Part shown: positions 16,088 through 25,448 of the stretch, in pieces
How the letters are laid out: each line of letters begins with the position of its first letter
How positions within the stretch are numbered: position 1 is the first letter of the stretch
Assembly (NCBI GenBank): GCA_964528845.1
Contig: CAZGVE010000003.1
Location: forward strand, 62,001 to 126,000
Direction of reading: 5' to 3'
DNA: 64,000 nt
DNA from: FEN-1191 sp964528845
GTDB lineage: Bacteria > Pseudomonadota > Gammaproteobacteria > Steroidobacterales > Steroidobacteraceae
The notes under the pieces: generated by a model
Told to the model about the DNA's origin: nothing
The model's input: only the letters and a program-made list of their open reading frames with translations
The model's database searches: none
Translations under genes and position numbers: made by a program

Positions 16088-18382
16088 ATGAAACGGTCCA
16101 TCCTCCCTACGCTGCGCCGGCGCGATTGCTGGGCCGTACTCGTCTGGACGGCCAGCTCGCTGGCGGTGCCGGCCGTGCGCGCCGCCGATGCCGCTGCCGC
16201 AGCGCCGGCCCCTGCCGAGTCGGCGCCGGCTCCGACGACCGCCACCTCAATGGATACGCTTCAGTCGATTGACGTGCAGAAGCTGACGGGCAATCAGGTG
16301 CAGCTGACGCTGCATCTGTCCGGCCCCGCGCCCGAACCGCTGGCCTTCACGATCGACAAGCCCGCCCGTATCTCGCTGGACCTGCCCAATACGACCCTGG
16401 GACTGCCCTCGCACCGCATCGAGGTCGGCGTCGGCGGCATCGACACCGTGCTCGCCGCCGAGGCCAATGGCCGCTCGCGCGTCGTGCTCAACCTCGATCG
16501 TCAGGTGCCCTACCAGACCCACGTGAACGGCAACGATCTCATTGTGCTGGTCGGCGCCGTCGCCGACACGCACCTGGCGGCCGCCGCGCCACGTGCCAGC
16601 GCGGCGCCGGTGGCCGCGATCGCCAGCGGGCCGCGCGCGATCCGCAGCCTGGACTTCCGCCGCAGCGAAACCGGTGCCGGGCGCCTGGTCGTGCGCCTGT
16701 CCGACCCGCGCACGCCAATCGACCTGAAGCAGCAGGGTTCACAGATCCTCGTCGATTTCGCCGGCACCGACCTGCCGCGTAATTTGACCCGCCGCTACGA
16801 CACGACCGATTTCGGAACTCCGGTCAACGGCTTCGATGCCGAGCGCATCAATGGCTCGACGCGCATCGTGATCAACGCGACGGGCGACTTCGATCAGCTC
16901 GCCTATCAGTCCGATGACCAGTACGTGGTCGAGATCTCGCCGAAGCACAAGGCCGCCGCGGCCGAGAATCCGGCCGACGAGAAGCACCAGTTCACCGGCG
17001 AACGCCTGACGCTGAACTTCCAGGACATCGAGGTACGCAGTGTGCTGCAGCTGCTGGCCGACGCCAGCGGGCAGAACATCGTGGTCAGCGATTCGGTGCA
17101 GGGCAGCGTCACGCTGCGGCTGCAGAATGTGCCGTGGGATCAGGCACTCGACATCGTGCTGCGCACCAAGGGGCTCGACAAGCGGCAGGACGGCAACGTG
17201 ATCATCGTCGCACCGGCCGAGGAACTTGCCTCGCGTGAAAAGGCTTCGCTCGCGGCGCGCAAGGACATCCAGGCGCTCGAGCCATTGCGCACCGAATACC
17301 TGCAGATCAACTACGCGAAGGCGTCCGACATCGCGATCCTGCTGCGCGGCGGCACCGCGGGCACCGGCGCGGCCGGCTCCGCCGGCGGGGCGCCGGCCGG
17401 CGGCAGCGGTGGCACCAGCAGGAACTCGGTGCTATCCGAGCGCGGCAGCGTCTCGGTCGACGGGCGTACCAACACGCTGCTGCTGCAGGATACCGCGGAG
17501 CGCCTGGCCGACGTGCGCCGGCTGGTGGCAAGCCTGGACGTCCCGGTCAAGCAGGTGCAGATCGAGGCGCGTGTCGTCATCGTCAGCAACGACTTCGAGC
17601 GCGACCTCGGCGCACGCTTCGGCGTGACCGGCACCCACAGCAACGGCACGACCGGCCTGATCGAGACCAGCGGCACCGCCGCCGCCACCGATCAGGGCGT
17701 GACTTCGGCCATCAGCAACCTGACGAGCAGCAACGGCACCTCGGTCTATCCGATATCCGTGCCCAGCGGATCCTCCGCGATCAACCGCTATAACGTGAAC
17801 CTCCCGGTCGCGACGCCGGCCGGCAGCATCGCACTCGGAATCCTCGGCGCCGACTACCTGGTCGATCTCGAGCTATCGGCCGCACAGACCGAGAACCGCG
17901 CGACGGTGATCTCGTCCCCGAAAGTGATCACGGCGAACCAGCAGGAAGCGACGATCAAGCAGGGTACCGAGATCCCCTATCAGCAGTCCGCCTCGAGCGG
18001 CGCGACCTCGATCCAGTTCAAGGACGCGGTGCTCTCGCTGCGCGTCAAGCCGCTGATCACCCCGGACAACCGGATCATCCTCGACCTGACGGTCTCGGAC
18101 GACAGCGTCGGCACCGTGGTCGTGGCCTCCGGCGGCGTGAACGTGCCGTCCATCGATACGCGCAGCATCGACACCCAGGTCCTGCTCAATGACGGCCAGA
18201 CCGTCGTGCTGGGCGGCATCCTCGCGACTACGCATCGCGATGCCCAGACCAAGGTGCCATGGCTCGGCGATGTTCCGATTTTGGGAACTCTGTTCAAGCA
18301 GACCACCGCCGTGAACGATAAAGATGAGCTATTGATCTTCGTGACGCCAAAGATCCTGCACGAGGGGGTCAGCGTCAATTGA
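16088..18382 (+). CDS. pilQ: Type IV pilus secretin PilQ
   Basis: 764 residues. Signal peptide ending near AVRAADA, two AMIN domains (about 55-150 and 190-290) that bind peptidoglycan, the secretin/TonB short N-terminal domain beginning LTLNFQDIEVRSVLQLLADAS, an N1 domain with a Gly/Ser-rich insertion (about 420-445), and the beta-barrel secretin domain ending LVNDGQTVVLGGIL-like and VPWLGDVPILGTLF. Outer-membrane channel for the pilus. GGCAGGAG supplies the ribosome site. Last of the pilM-Q operon; the next gene follows after 55 bp. Confidence 0.96.
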   Translation: MKRSILPTLRRRDCWAVLVWTASSLAVPAVRAADAAAAAPAPAESAPAPTTATSMDTLQSIDVQKLTGNQVQLTLHLSGPAPEPLAFTIDKPARISLDLPNTTLGLPSHRIEVGVGGIDTVLAAEANGRSRVVLNLDRQVPYQTHVNGNDLIVLVGAVADTHLAAAAPRASAAPVAAIASGPRAIRSLDFRRSETGAGRLVVRLSDPRTPIDLKQQGSQILVDFAGTDLPRNLTRRYDTTDFGTPVNGFDAERINGSTRIVINATGDFDQLAYQSDDQYVVEISPKHKAAAAENPADEKHQFTGERLTLNFQDIEVRSVLQLLADASGQNIVVSDSVQGSVTLRLQNVPWDQALDIVLRTKGLDKRQDGNVIIVAPAEELASREKASLAARKDIQALEPLRTEYLQINYAKASDIAILLRGGTAGTGAAGSAGGAPAGGSGGTSRNSVLSERGSVSVDGRTNTLLLQDTAERLADVRRLVASLDVPVKQVQIEARVVIVSNDFERDLGARFGVTGTHSNGTTGLIETSGTAAATDQGVTSAISNLTSSNGTSVYPISVPSGSSAINRYNVNLPVATPAGSIALGILGADYLVDLELSAAQTENRATVISSPKVITANQQEATIKQGTEIPYQQSASSGATSIQFKDAVLSLRVKPLITPDNRIILDLTVSDDSVGTVVVASGGVNVPSIDTRSIDTQVLLNDGQTVVLGGILATTHRDAQTKVPWLGDVPILGTLFKQTTAVNDKDELLIFVTPKILHEGVSVN

Positions 18383-18437
18383 CGCCAGAGACCGCTGCGC
18401 CATGAGCCAACCTAGATCGACAGCCCGGGTGAATACG

Positions 18438-20417
18438 ATGAACAAGTTCCGCTGGTTACTGGCAGCTTTCGGGGTGCTCGGCGCCCTGGCGCTCGCCGGG
18501 TGCAATGGTCCCGGAGACAGCTCGTTTGCCGGAACCAGCAGCAGTAGCAGCAGCAGCGGCACCGTTGTACCCACGGTTACCTCCATCACCCTGCTGGTGA
18601 GCAATCCGAATCTGCCGTCCGACGGCTCCAAACCGGTGACCATTACCGCGATCGCGCGCAATGCGAGCAATCAGCTCATCGCCGGCGCTGGAGTCAACTT
18701 CACAAGTAGTTCCGGCGCCATTCAGGCGGTGCAGACGGCTGCCGGGACGTCCGGAACGAATAAGGTTGCGGCAGGAATCACCGACAGCAACGGCGTGGCG
18801 CAGGCCCTGCTCAGTACGCCCGGAGATTCCACAAATCGGACGATCACGGTGACCGCGACCTCGGGCGCCACTTTCGCCACCATCACCGCCAATGTGATTG
18901 GAACCAAACTCAGCGTGACGGGTCCTGCGAACCTCATTCTGAATGCCATTGCAACCTATACCGTGTCCCTTAGCGACTCGGGCAGCAACGCCATTCCCGG
19001 TATCGTCGTGACCCTGGCATCGGCGAAGGGCAATAAGCTCAGCAGCAGTACTGTTACAACGGATGCCAGTGGGCACGCGATATTCCAGCTCACTGGCACC
19101 GCGGCCGGTAGCGATACGCTAACGGCAACCGCACTGAGTCTGACCGCCACGCAGACCGTCACCGTAAGCAGTGAAAGTTTCGCCTTCACCGCGCCGGCCG
19201 CGAACCAAGCGGTGGCGTTGAACGTCGTTCAACCGTTGACCGTGGTCTGGACCAACAACGGCGTGCCGCAGGCCAACCAGACTGTACTGTTTTCCACGAC
19301 CAGGGGCCTGTTCACAGGTGGAGTCGTCACCACAACGGCGATGACAGATGGCACCGGCACTGCGACGGTCTCAATTTCATCGACCACCGCCGGACCAGGA
19401 ATAGTCACCGCGTCCGCAACAGGAGTGACCGCCCAGCTGCCGATGACGTTTGTGGCCACTGTGCCGGCGGTCATCTCTCTGCAGGCAAGTCCGGCAACGA
19501 TTGCCGTACAGGGTCAAAGCACGATTACCGCCACGGTACGCGACGCTGCAAACAACCTGGTATCAGGGCAGACAGTGAATTTCGAGCTCACCGATATCAC
19601 CGGTGGGCACCTCTCAGTCGGCACCGCACCCACGGACGTGCAGGGGCAGGCCCAGACCGTGTACACGGCGAGCACCGTCGCCAGCGCGAGTAAGGGCGTG
19701 CTGGTGACCGCTACGGTGCAGGGAGCGCCGGGGGTTGCGCCGGCCACCGTGGCGCTGACGGTCGGCGGCCAGACGGTCTTCCTGTCGCTCGGTACCGGAG
19801 CGACCATCTCGGAAAATCCTGCCAAGACGCTATTTATCCTTCCATATGCCGTGCAGGCAGTGGATTCGGCGGGCAATGCTGTCGCCAACGTTCCAGTCAC
19901 CCTGACGGTGCATTCGCTGCCCCCGTCCAATCCAATGGGATATACGCCGACCGCGCCCAATTACTACGCTTTCAGTAATGGTTACGCGGGCTACTTCAAA
20001 GGCTACTTCACTCCCGCTGGTTCGAAGTGGTCGCAAGTAATTACGGCGTTGTGTCTCAACGAGGACGTCAATGGGACGGGCATCTTCGATCCGCTCGAGG
20101 ACTTGAATGCCAATGGAGTACTGGACCCGAGCGATGTAGCGACGGTCGCGCCGGTTCCGGGGGGCACCCTGACTACTGACAGCACGGGTACTGTTAACGT
20201 CAATGTGACCTATCCCGAGGACCATGCACTCTGGGTCCAGGTGAAGCTCACGGCGACTGCGACTGTAGCTGGCACGCAATCGACGACGTCGCAAGTATTC
20301 GTCCTGCCGATGCTTTCGACCTACCTGCAGAGCACGACCAGTACGCCACCCGGATACTTCGGTCCTGATGGTCACGGACCCTATGGCGAGGGAGCGCATT
20401 GTTCTGACCCGCAATAG
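18438..20417 (+). CDS. Large Ig-like (Big_1-type) repeat lipoprotein
   Basis: 659 residues from ATG 18438 (two earlier in-frame starts, 18402 and 18429, exist; 18438 gives the cleanest signal peptide). Signal ends at the lipobox ALAGC, followed by a poly-Ser linker. The body is a series of about five 90-100-residue beta-sandwich repeats with the invasin/intimin signature: 'I.L..S...L..dG....tItA...da.n....G..V.F..s.G.......t...G.a...l.s......vtvtA'. The C-terminal part contains an acidic loop (NEDVNGTGIFDPLEDLNANG) resembling a dockerin/EF-hand calcium site. Likely an outer-membrane-anchored surface protein. Its place between pilQ and a regulator suggests a pilus or adhesion role; this is inference. 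Confidence 0.8.
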   Translation: MNKFRWLLAAFGVLGALALAGCNGPGDSSFAGTSSSSSSSGTVVPTVTSITLLVSNPNLPSDGSKPVTITAIARNASNQLIAGAGVNFTSSSGAIQAVQTAAGTSGTNKVAAGITDSNGVAQALLSTPGDSTNRTITVTATSGATFATITANVIGTKLSVTGPANLILNAIATYTVSLSDSGSNAIPGIVVTLASAKGNKLSSSTVTTDASGHAIFQLTGTAAGSDTLTATALSLTATQTVTVSSESFAFTAPAANQAVALNVVQPLTVVWTNNGVPQANQTVLFSTTRGLFTGGVVTTTAMTDGTGTATVSISSTTAGPGIVTASATGVTAQLPMTFVATVPAVISLQASPATIAVQGQSTITATVRDAANNLVSGQTVNFELTDITGGHLSVGTAPTDVQGQAQTVYTASTVASASKGVLVTATVQGAPGVAPATVALTVGGQTVFLSLGTGATISENPAKTLFILPYAVQAVDSAGNAVANVPVTLTVHSLPPSNPMGYTPTAPNYYAFSNGYAGYFKGYFTPAGSKWSQVITALCLNEDVNGTGIFDPLEDLNANGVLDPSDVATVAPVPGGTLTTDSTGTVNVNVTYPEDHALWVQVKLTATATVAGTQSTTSQVFVLPMLSTYLQSTTSTPPGYFGPDGHGPYGEGAHCSDPQ

Positions 20418-20484
20418 CGTCGACAGCAAATTCTCTCGAATCCAGGGAGCGTCTGATACCGGCTGGCCCGTCCGAAAATGACTC

Positions 20485-21162
20485 ATGCGCATACTGCTGG
20501 TGGAGGACGACGAGCTGGTGGCCGACGCGATCGTGCGTGGGCTCACCATCGCCGGATTCACCGTCGATCACGCCGGTAGCGCGGAGCACGCCAGTGCGGC
20601 GCTCGGCACCGAGCACTTCGATCTCGCGGTCGTAGATATCGGACTACCGGGCCAGGACGGACTCGGCCTGCTCAAGTCGCTGCGCGACGCGGGGCAGGCG
20701 ATGCCGGTGCTGATCCTGACCGCGCGCTATGCGCTGCCGGACAAGCTGCGCGCCTTCGAACTCGGCGCCGACGACTTCCTGATGAAACCCTTCGAGCAGG
20801 CGGAGCTCGCCGTGCGATGCCGCGCGCTGATCCGCCGCGCCAGCCAGGCGCCGGCCGGCACCGTGCGGCTCGGGCGCATCGCAATCGACCTGAACGGACA
20901 CCAGCTCACCATCGATGCGCAGGCAGTGGAGCTGACGCGCCGCGAGTGGCTGGTGCTCGAGACGCTCGTGCACAGCCTCGGCCGGGTGGTCAGCAAGGAC
21001 CGGCTGCTGCAGGCGCTTGCGGGATGGGAGCAGGAGCTCACGGCCAATGCGGTGGAGACCCACGTGTCGCGGTTGCGCGCGAAGCTCGGCGATGCCGCAG
21101 TGATCCGCACGGTGCGCGGGCTCGGTTATCGCCTGGACGAGTTTTCCGAGCGCGCATCATGA
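20485..21162 (+). CDS. OmpR-family response regulator (TctD/QseB-like)
   Basis: 225 residues. Receiver domain with Asp8, Asp9, phospho-acceptor Asp51 (VVDIGLPG) and the switch Lys in FLMKPFEQ, followed by a winged-helix DNA-binding domain (LTRREWLVLETLV...VSRLRAKL...VRGLGYRL). The partner histidine kinase starts inside its stop codon (ATGA). Paired with a TctE-type kinase, so TctD-like is the best class. It lies immediately upstream of the minor-pilin operon, on the same strand, making those genes its likely targets. That target is an inference. Confidence 0.93.
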   Translation: MRILLVEDDELVADAIVRGLTIAGFTVDHAGSAEHASAALGTEHFDLAVVDIGLPGQDGLGLLKSLRDAGQAMPVLILTARYALPDKLRAFELGADDFLMKPFEQAELAVRCRALIRRASQAPAGTVRLGRIAIDLNGHQLTIDAQAVELTRREWLVLETLVHSLGRVVSKDRLLQALAGWEQELTANAVETHVSRLRAKLGDAAVIRTVRGLGYRLDEFSERAS

Positions 21163-22553
21163 TGACCGTGCGCCGCCGGCTGCTGCTGCTGCTGCTGCCG
21201 GAGCTCGCACTGTTGATGCTCGGCGGCGGCGTAGTCGACTACATGATCGCCGAGGCGACCACACGCAAGGCTCATGACCAGGCGCTCGGCAGCGCGGCGT
21301 TGGCGCTCGCCGCGTGGGTACGCCCCGAGCAGGGCCACCTGGTGTTTGCACCGCCGCCTGCGGGTTTGCGGCCTGGGCAGAGCTCAGCGCTGGCGTGGGA
21401 GTACTACGCGATCCGCGGCCCCGATGGCGCGACGATCGCCGGCACGCTGCCAATGCCGGCGGCCGGTGCGCCGGGAGCCCCGGACGCTGCCGGGGACGCG
21501 GCCTTCGCGGATCTGGAATGGCGCGGCAGCCGGCTGCGCGTGGCGAGCCTGAAAAGCCCCACGCCATTGGGAACGGTCACGATCGCGGTCGGGGAGACGT
21601 TGGAGCGCCGCGTACGCGCCGAGCGCGCGATCTTGTATGGCAAGCTGCTGGTGGACTTCGCGGAGCTCGACGTCACGCTGCTGCTGGTCTGGATCGCGGT
21701 TTACTACGGCCTGCGGCCGTTGAGCCGTCTGCACGATGCGGTCGAAGCGCGCACGCCGCGGCAGCTGCAACGCTTCAGCGAGGCTGAGGCACCCGAGGAA
21801 GTGCGCCCGCTGATCCGTGGCTTCAACCGGCTGCTGGAATTGCTGGACGACGCTGCCGCGACACAGCGGCGATTCGTCGCCGACGCCGCACACCAGATGC
21901 GCACACCGGTCGCCGGCTTGCTCGCCCAGCTCGAGCTGCTGCAACGCAACCCCGAAGCCGCCGCGGTGAAGCCCGAACTGGATACGCTGAACCGCGGGAT
22001 CGCGCAGCTTGCGCATTCGGCCAACCAGCTGCTGGCGCTCGCGCGCGCCGAACCGCTGACGAGCCTGCCGGACGGGTTCCGGACCGTGGCGCTGCCCACG
22101 CTGATCGGCGAGCTGGTGGAGCGCAATATCGACCGTGCGATCAAGCTCGGAATCGATCTCGGCGCGGATACGCAGGACGTGGAAGTCGCCGGCGATGCGT
22201 GGCTGCTGGATGACCTCGCCAGCAACCTGATCGACAACGCGCTGAAGTACACGCCGCGCGGCGGACGCGTCACGGTGCGCTGCGCGCGCGGTGGCGACGG
22301 TGCACCGTACCTCGAAGTCGAGGATGATGGTCCCGGAATACCTGAAGCCGAGCGCCTGCGCGTGCGCGAGCGCTTCTACCGACGGCCGGGCTCGGCCGGC
22401 ACCGGCGCCGGGCTCGGGCTCGCGATCGTCGAGGAGATCGCGCGCGTGCACGGCGCGCGCTTCAGCATCGATGCAGGACCGGACGGCAAGGGCGCCCGGA
22501 TGCGGGTGCGCTTTCCGACAACACTGCCGCCACCGGACGCACGGGCAGTGTGA
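21159..22553 (+). CDS. TctE-like sensor histidine kinase
   Basis: 464 residues. Two membrane helices (about 7-29 and 163-186) flank a periplasmic 2CSK_N-type domain with the typical AHDQALGSAALALAAWV pattern. The dimerisation box is RRFVADAAHQMRTPVAGL (phospho-His245), followed by the N box (LASNLIDNALKYTPRGG), DDGPGIP and GAGLGLAIVEEIA. Kinases of this group (TctE/QseC) often sense small carboxylates or other solutes, but the ligand cannot be read from sequence. Overlaps the regulator by 4 bases. Confidence 0.93.
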   Translation: MMTVRRRLLLLLLPELALLMLGGGVVDYMIAEATTRKAHDQALGSAALALAAWVRPEQGHLVFAPPPAGLRPGQSSALAWEYYAIRGPDGATIAGTLPMPAAGAPGAPDAAGDAAFADLEWRGSRLRVASLKSPTPLGTVTIAVGETLERRVRAERAILYGKLLVDFAELDVTLLLVWIAVYYGLRPLSRLHDAVEARTPRQLQRFSEAEAPEEVRPLIRGFNRLLELLDDAAATQRRFVADAAHQMRTPVAGLLAQLELLQRNPEAAAVKPELDTLNRGIAQLAHSANQLLALARAEPLTSLPDGFRTVALPTLIGELVERNIDRAIKLGIDLGADTQDVEVAGDAWLLDDLASNLIDNALKYTPRGGRVTVRCARGGDGAPYLEVEDDGPGIPEAERLRVRERFYRRPGSAGTGAGLGLAIVEEIARVHGARFSIDAGPDGKGARMRVRFPTTLPPPDARAV

Positions 22554-22636
22554 GACCTGTCACAGTTCCAGCGGTCAGGGCCCGGTTCGGCCCGATCGCC
22601 AGCTTGCCGCAAGCTCCAACACTTAAGGTACCGACC

Positions 22637-23239
22637 ATGCGCACCTGGATCGATCCGACCCGCTCCATACGGAGGACCCGCCACTCGATGGCCGGGTTCA
22701 CGGTATTCGAGCTCGTCATCACGATGTCGATCGCGGCGATCCTGATGGGGCTGGCCGTTCCCGCGATGCGCAACTTCATGCAGGAGCAGCAGGATGCGAG
22801 TTCCGCGGGCGCGCTGATCACGGGCCTGAATTATGCCCGCAGCGAGGCCATCAAGGAGGACCTGCCTACCGGACCAGGCAATGGCGTGGCCTTCTGCGCC
22901 TCGACCGGAGCGGGCGCCAATCCGACCTGCGATTCCGCGAACTGGGCGACCGGATTCATCGTGCTGAGCTCCGCGAACGCGGTGCCATTGCAGGTCGTCG
23001 GCGCGCTCGGTGCGGGACTCACGCTCAATACCTTTCCGGCCAATGCCGCGATCGTATTCCAGGCCAATGGCACGGCACCGGCCGCGGCCGTGGGCGCGAA
23101 CGGGCGCGTCATGTTCGTGATGTGCGATGCGCGCGGTCCGACATTCGGGCGCGAAGTCGAAGTCAGCGTCACCGGCATCATCCAGGCCTCGCCGAGACCG
23201 GGATTCGATGTCTCGGGCGCAGCGATCGGAGCCTGCTGA
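22637..23239 (+). CDS. fimU: Minor pilin FimU/FimT-type (GspH family)
   Basis: 200 residues. Class III signal: positively charged leader ending RRTRHSMAG, cleaved before FTVFELVITMSIAAILM, with Glu at mature position 5. The GspH-like domain and paired Cys (CASTGAGANPTC, C-terminal GAC) fit FimT/FimU minor pilins. Start chosen at ATG 22637 with AAGGTA nine bases before it, rather than the upstream extension. First gene of the minor-pilin operon in the P. aeruginosa order fimU-pilV-W-X-Y1-Y2-E. Confidence 0.88.
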   Translation: MRTWIDPTRSIRRTRHSMAGFTVFELVITMSIAAILMGLAVPAMRNFMQEQQDASSAGALITGLNYARSEAIKEDLPTGPGNGVAFCASTGAGANPTCDSANWATGFIVLSSANAVPLQVVGALGAGLTLNTFPANAAIVFQANGTAPAAAVGANGRVMFVMCDARGPTFGREVEVSVTGIIQASPRPGFDVSGAAIGAC

Positions 23240-23742
23240 TGCGCCGCGAAGCCGGATTCACGCTGATCGAGCTGCTGGTTGCGGTGGTCGTGCTGACCGT
23301 CGGGCTGCTCGGCGTCGCCAAGCTCTCGCTGAGCACCGTGCAGGCCAATGGCAGCGCGTACATGCGCAGCCAGGCAACCGCACTGGTCCAGCAGATCGTC
23401 GATGACATGCATTCCAACAAGAACGTGGCGCTCGCGCTCGGCTACAACGTCGCGTTCGGAGCCGCTCCCCCGGCCACCGCGAACTGCGAAGCCGCGGCCT
23501 GCACGACGGCGCAGATCGCGAATTTCGATTTGAATCGCTGGCTGACGCGACTCGCGGCACAGCTGCCCAACGGACAGGGCCAGATCGTGACCGCGGCGGC
23601 GGTCAATCCGGCATCCGGCAGCAACGAGACGACCGTGACCGTCAGTGTGCGATGGAACGACAGCGTCGCGCAGTGGGCCTTCGGCACGCCGACAGCCGTT
23701 GCGCCGGCACCAATGCAGATCACGATGGAGACGCTGCTGTGA
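23239..23742 (+). CDS. pilV: Minor pilin PilV
   Basis: 167 residues. Very short leader MRREAG before FTLIELLVAVVVLTVGLLGVA, the typical PilV N-terminus with Glu5. The mature helix continues into SLSTVQANGSAYMRSQATALVQQIVDDM, a conserved PilV segment. Start lies in the TGATG overlap with fimU. Part of the tip complex that primes pilus assembly together with PilW, PilX, PilE and PilY1. Confidence 0.93.
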   Translation: MRREAGFTLIELLVAVVVLTVGLLGVAKLSLSTVQANGSAYMRSQATALVQQIVDDMHSNKNVALALGYNVAFGAAPPATANCEAAACTTAQIANFDLNRWLTRLAAQLPNGQGQIVTAAAVNPASGSNETTVTVSVRWNDSVAQWAFGTPTAVAPAPMQITMETLL

Positions 23743-24878
23743 TGCGCCCCATGCAGCGTGGCCCCCTGCAGCGTGCCGCGCAGGCCGGCCTGACGATGAT
23801 CGAGCTGCTGATCGCGGTCTCGCTGTCGATCATCGTGATCGGCGCCTCGCTCGCGCTGTTCACTGCCAATCGCAACACGGCCTCGAGCAGCGTGGCGGTG
23901 TCCGCGGTGTCCGACAATGGCCGCATCGCGCTCGGCTTCATCAGCGAGGCGGTGCGCAGCGGCGGCTACATGGCCTGCAATGCGACCAACGATCTGCGCC
24001 AGATCGCTGCTGGTACCACGCGCCAGCTGAGCATCCTGGTTCCGGGACCGACGCCGGTACAGCGCAACTATACTGCGGCCTTCGGGGGCTACGAGGCCGC
24101 GGGCTCGGCGCCGGCCGGCGTCGTGAACGTCGCCGCGACGCCGGTCGTCGCGGACCCGAACGCGAACGACTGGACCAATGCGGGCGGCTTGGACGCGCTG
24201 TTGGCGGGTCGGGTCACCAAGGGTACGGACGTGCTGGTCGTGCGCCAGTCCACGCCTCAAGCCATTCCCATCTATACGACCGGCCCCTATGCCACCGGTA
24301 CCGGCCAGGTGAACATCCCGGTCAACAATGTCGGCACGCTCGTGGCCGGGCAGTACGCCGTGATCTCCGACTGCATCGTCTCGACCGCGTTCCAGGTCGG
24401 CGCCGCCGCCGGCGGCATCGTTTCCACCGCCGCTCCGCTCAACCTTTTTGCCGGCGACCTGAACTGGAACTACGACCTGACCAATACGATCACGCCGGTC
24501 GACATGCAGATCTATTTCGTCGGACCCGGTCGCGACACCGATTCTTCGCTGTGGCAGTTCGATGAGACCACTGGGCTGTTCCAGGAACTCGTTCCGGACG
24601 TCGAGAACATGCAGGTGCTCTATGGCGTGGCCCCGGTGACGCCCAATCAGGTCACGCAGTACGTGACCGCGAACCTGGTCGCTGACTTCAACCAGGTCGT
24701 CGCGGTGAAGGTCGCGCTGCTGGTCGCGAGCCCGCCGGGGCAGCCGGCGGTGACGCTGCCGACTGTCGCCACGGTGCAACCGTTCTCGCTGCTCGACACG
24801 ACGATCAATCCGCCACTCGATACACGGCTGCGCAAGGTTCTGAACACGACCATCGCGGTGCGCAATGCGGCACTCTAG
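23742..24878 (+). CDS. pilW: Minor pilin PilW
   Basis: 378 residues. Leader ending AAQAG, cleaved before LTMIELLIAVSLSIIVIGAS (Glu5 present). ALGFISEAVRSGGYMACN is the conserved PilW region after the helix, and VENMQVLYGV occurs near the C-terminus as in other PilW proteins. Starts within the pilV stop codon (TGATG). pilX starts 14 bases before its end. Confidence 0.93.
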   Translation: MRPMQRGPLQRAAQAGLTMIELLIAVSLSIIVIGASLALFTANRNTASSSVAVSAVSDNGRIALGFISEAVRSGGYMACNATNDLRQIAAGTTRQLSILVPGPTPVQRNYTAAFGGYEAAGSAPAGVVNVAATPVVADPNANDWTNAGGLDALLAGRVTKGTDVLVVRQSTPQAIPIYTTGPYATGTGQVNIPVNNVGTLVAGQYAVISDCIVSTAFQVGAAAGGIVSTAAPLNLFAGDLNWNYDLTNTITPVDMQIYFVGPGRDTDSSLWQFDETTGLFQELVPDVENMQVLYGVAPVTPNQVTQYVTANLVADFNQVVAVKVALLVASPPGQPAVTLPTVATVQPFSLLDTTINPPLDTRLRKVLNTTIAVRNAAL

Positions 24879-25446
24879 GAGCATCAGGTTGCGAGACGGC
24901 ATCGGCGGCGCCCCGCACCGCGAGCGCGGCATCGTAATGTTCATGGCGCTGATCCTGCTGATGATCCTGACGCTGCTCGGCGTTGCGCTCGCGCGCACGC
25001 AGACCGTCGAGGAGCGCCTCGCGCAGAACGACAACAATCACCAGCTCGCGCTGCAGACCGCCGAGGCGGCGCTGACGGCTGCGTTCGACGATGACGTCGA
25101 TGGGCTCTATACCAATTTCAGCGGCGCGGCCGCCGGCCTCGCCACGTTGTTCCAGGAGCTGAATACGGCGCCCGGCACGACGCTCGGCTACAACTCGACC
25201 TGGACCACGCCGGGCGTGAACACGATCATCTACAACGGCGCCCCGCTTGCCTCGGCGCCGGCCGCGGCGAACCCGCAGTTCGTGATCGAGAACATGGCGG
25301 GAGTAGTGCCTCCCGGCTGCAACAGCGCCAACGCTGGAAATTACGGTGCACAGACGGTCTACGTGCACCGCATCACCGCTCATGCCGCCGGAGGCGATGG
25401 CACTGCCAGCGCCACCGTGCAGACCCTTCATATCGGAGGTTGCTGA
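24865..25446 (+). CDS. pilX: Minor pilin PilX
   Basis: 193 residues. After a basic leader (GGAPHRERG) comes the hydrophobic helix IVMFMALILLMILTLLGVAL and the PilX signature RTQTVEERLAQNDNNHQLALQTAEAAL. Position 5 of the presumed mature protein is not Glu, a trait shared with the GspK-type pilins that sit at the tip of pilus-like fibres. Overlaps pilW by 14 bases. pilY1 follows at once. Confidence 0.92.
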   Translation: MRHSRSIRLRDGIGGAPHRERGIVMFMALILLMILTLLGVALARTQTVEERLAQNDNNHQLALQTAEAALTAAFDDDVDGLYTNFSGAAAGLATLFQELNTAPGTTLGYNSTWTTPGVNTIIYNGAPLASAPAAANPQFVIENMAGVVPPGCNSANAGNYGAQTVYVHRITAHAAGGDGTASATVQTLHIGGC

Positions 25447-25448
25447 TC

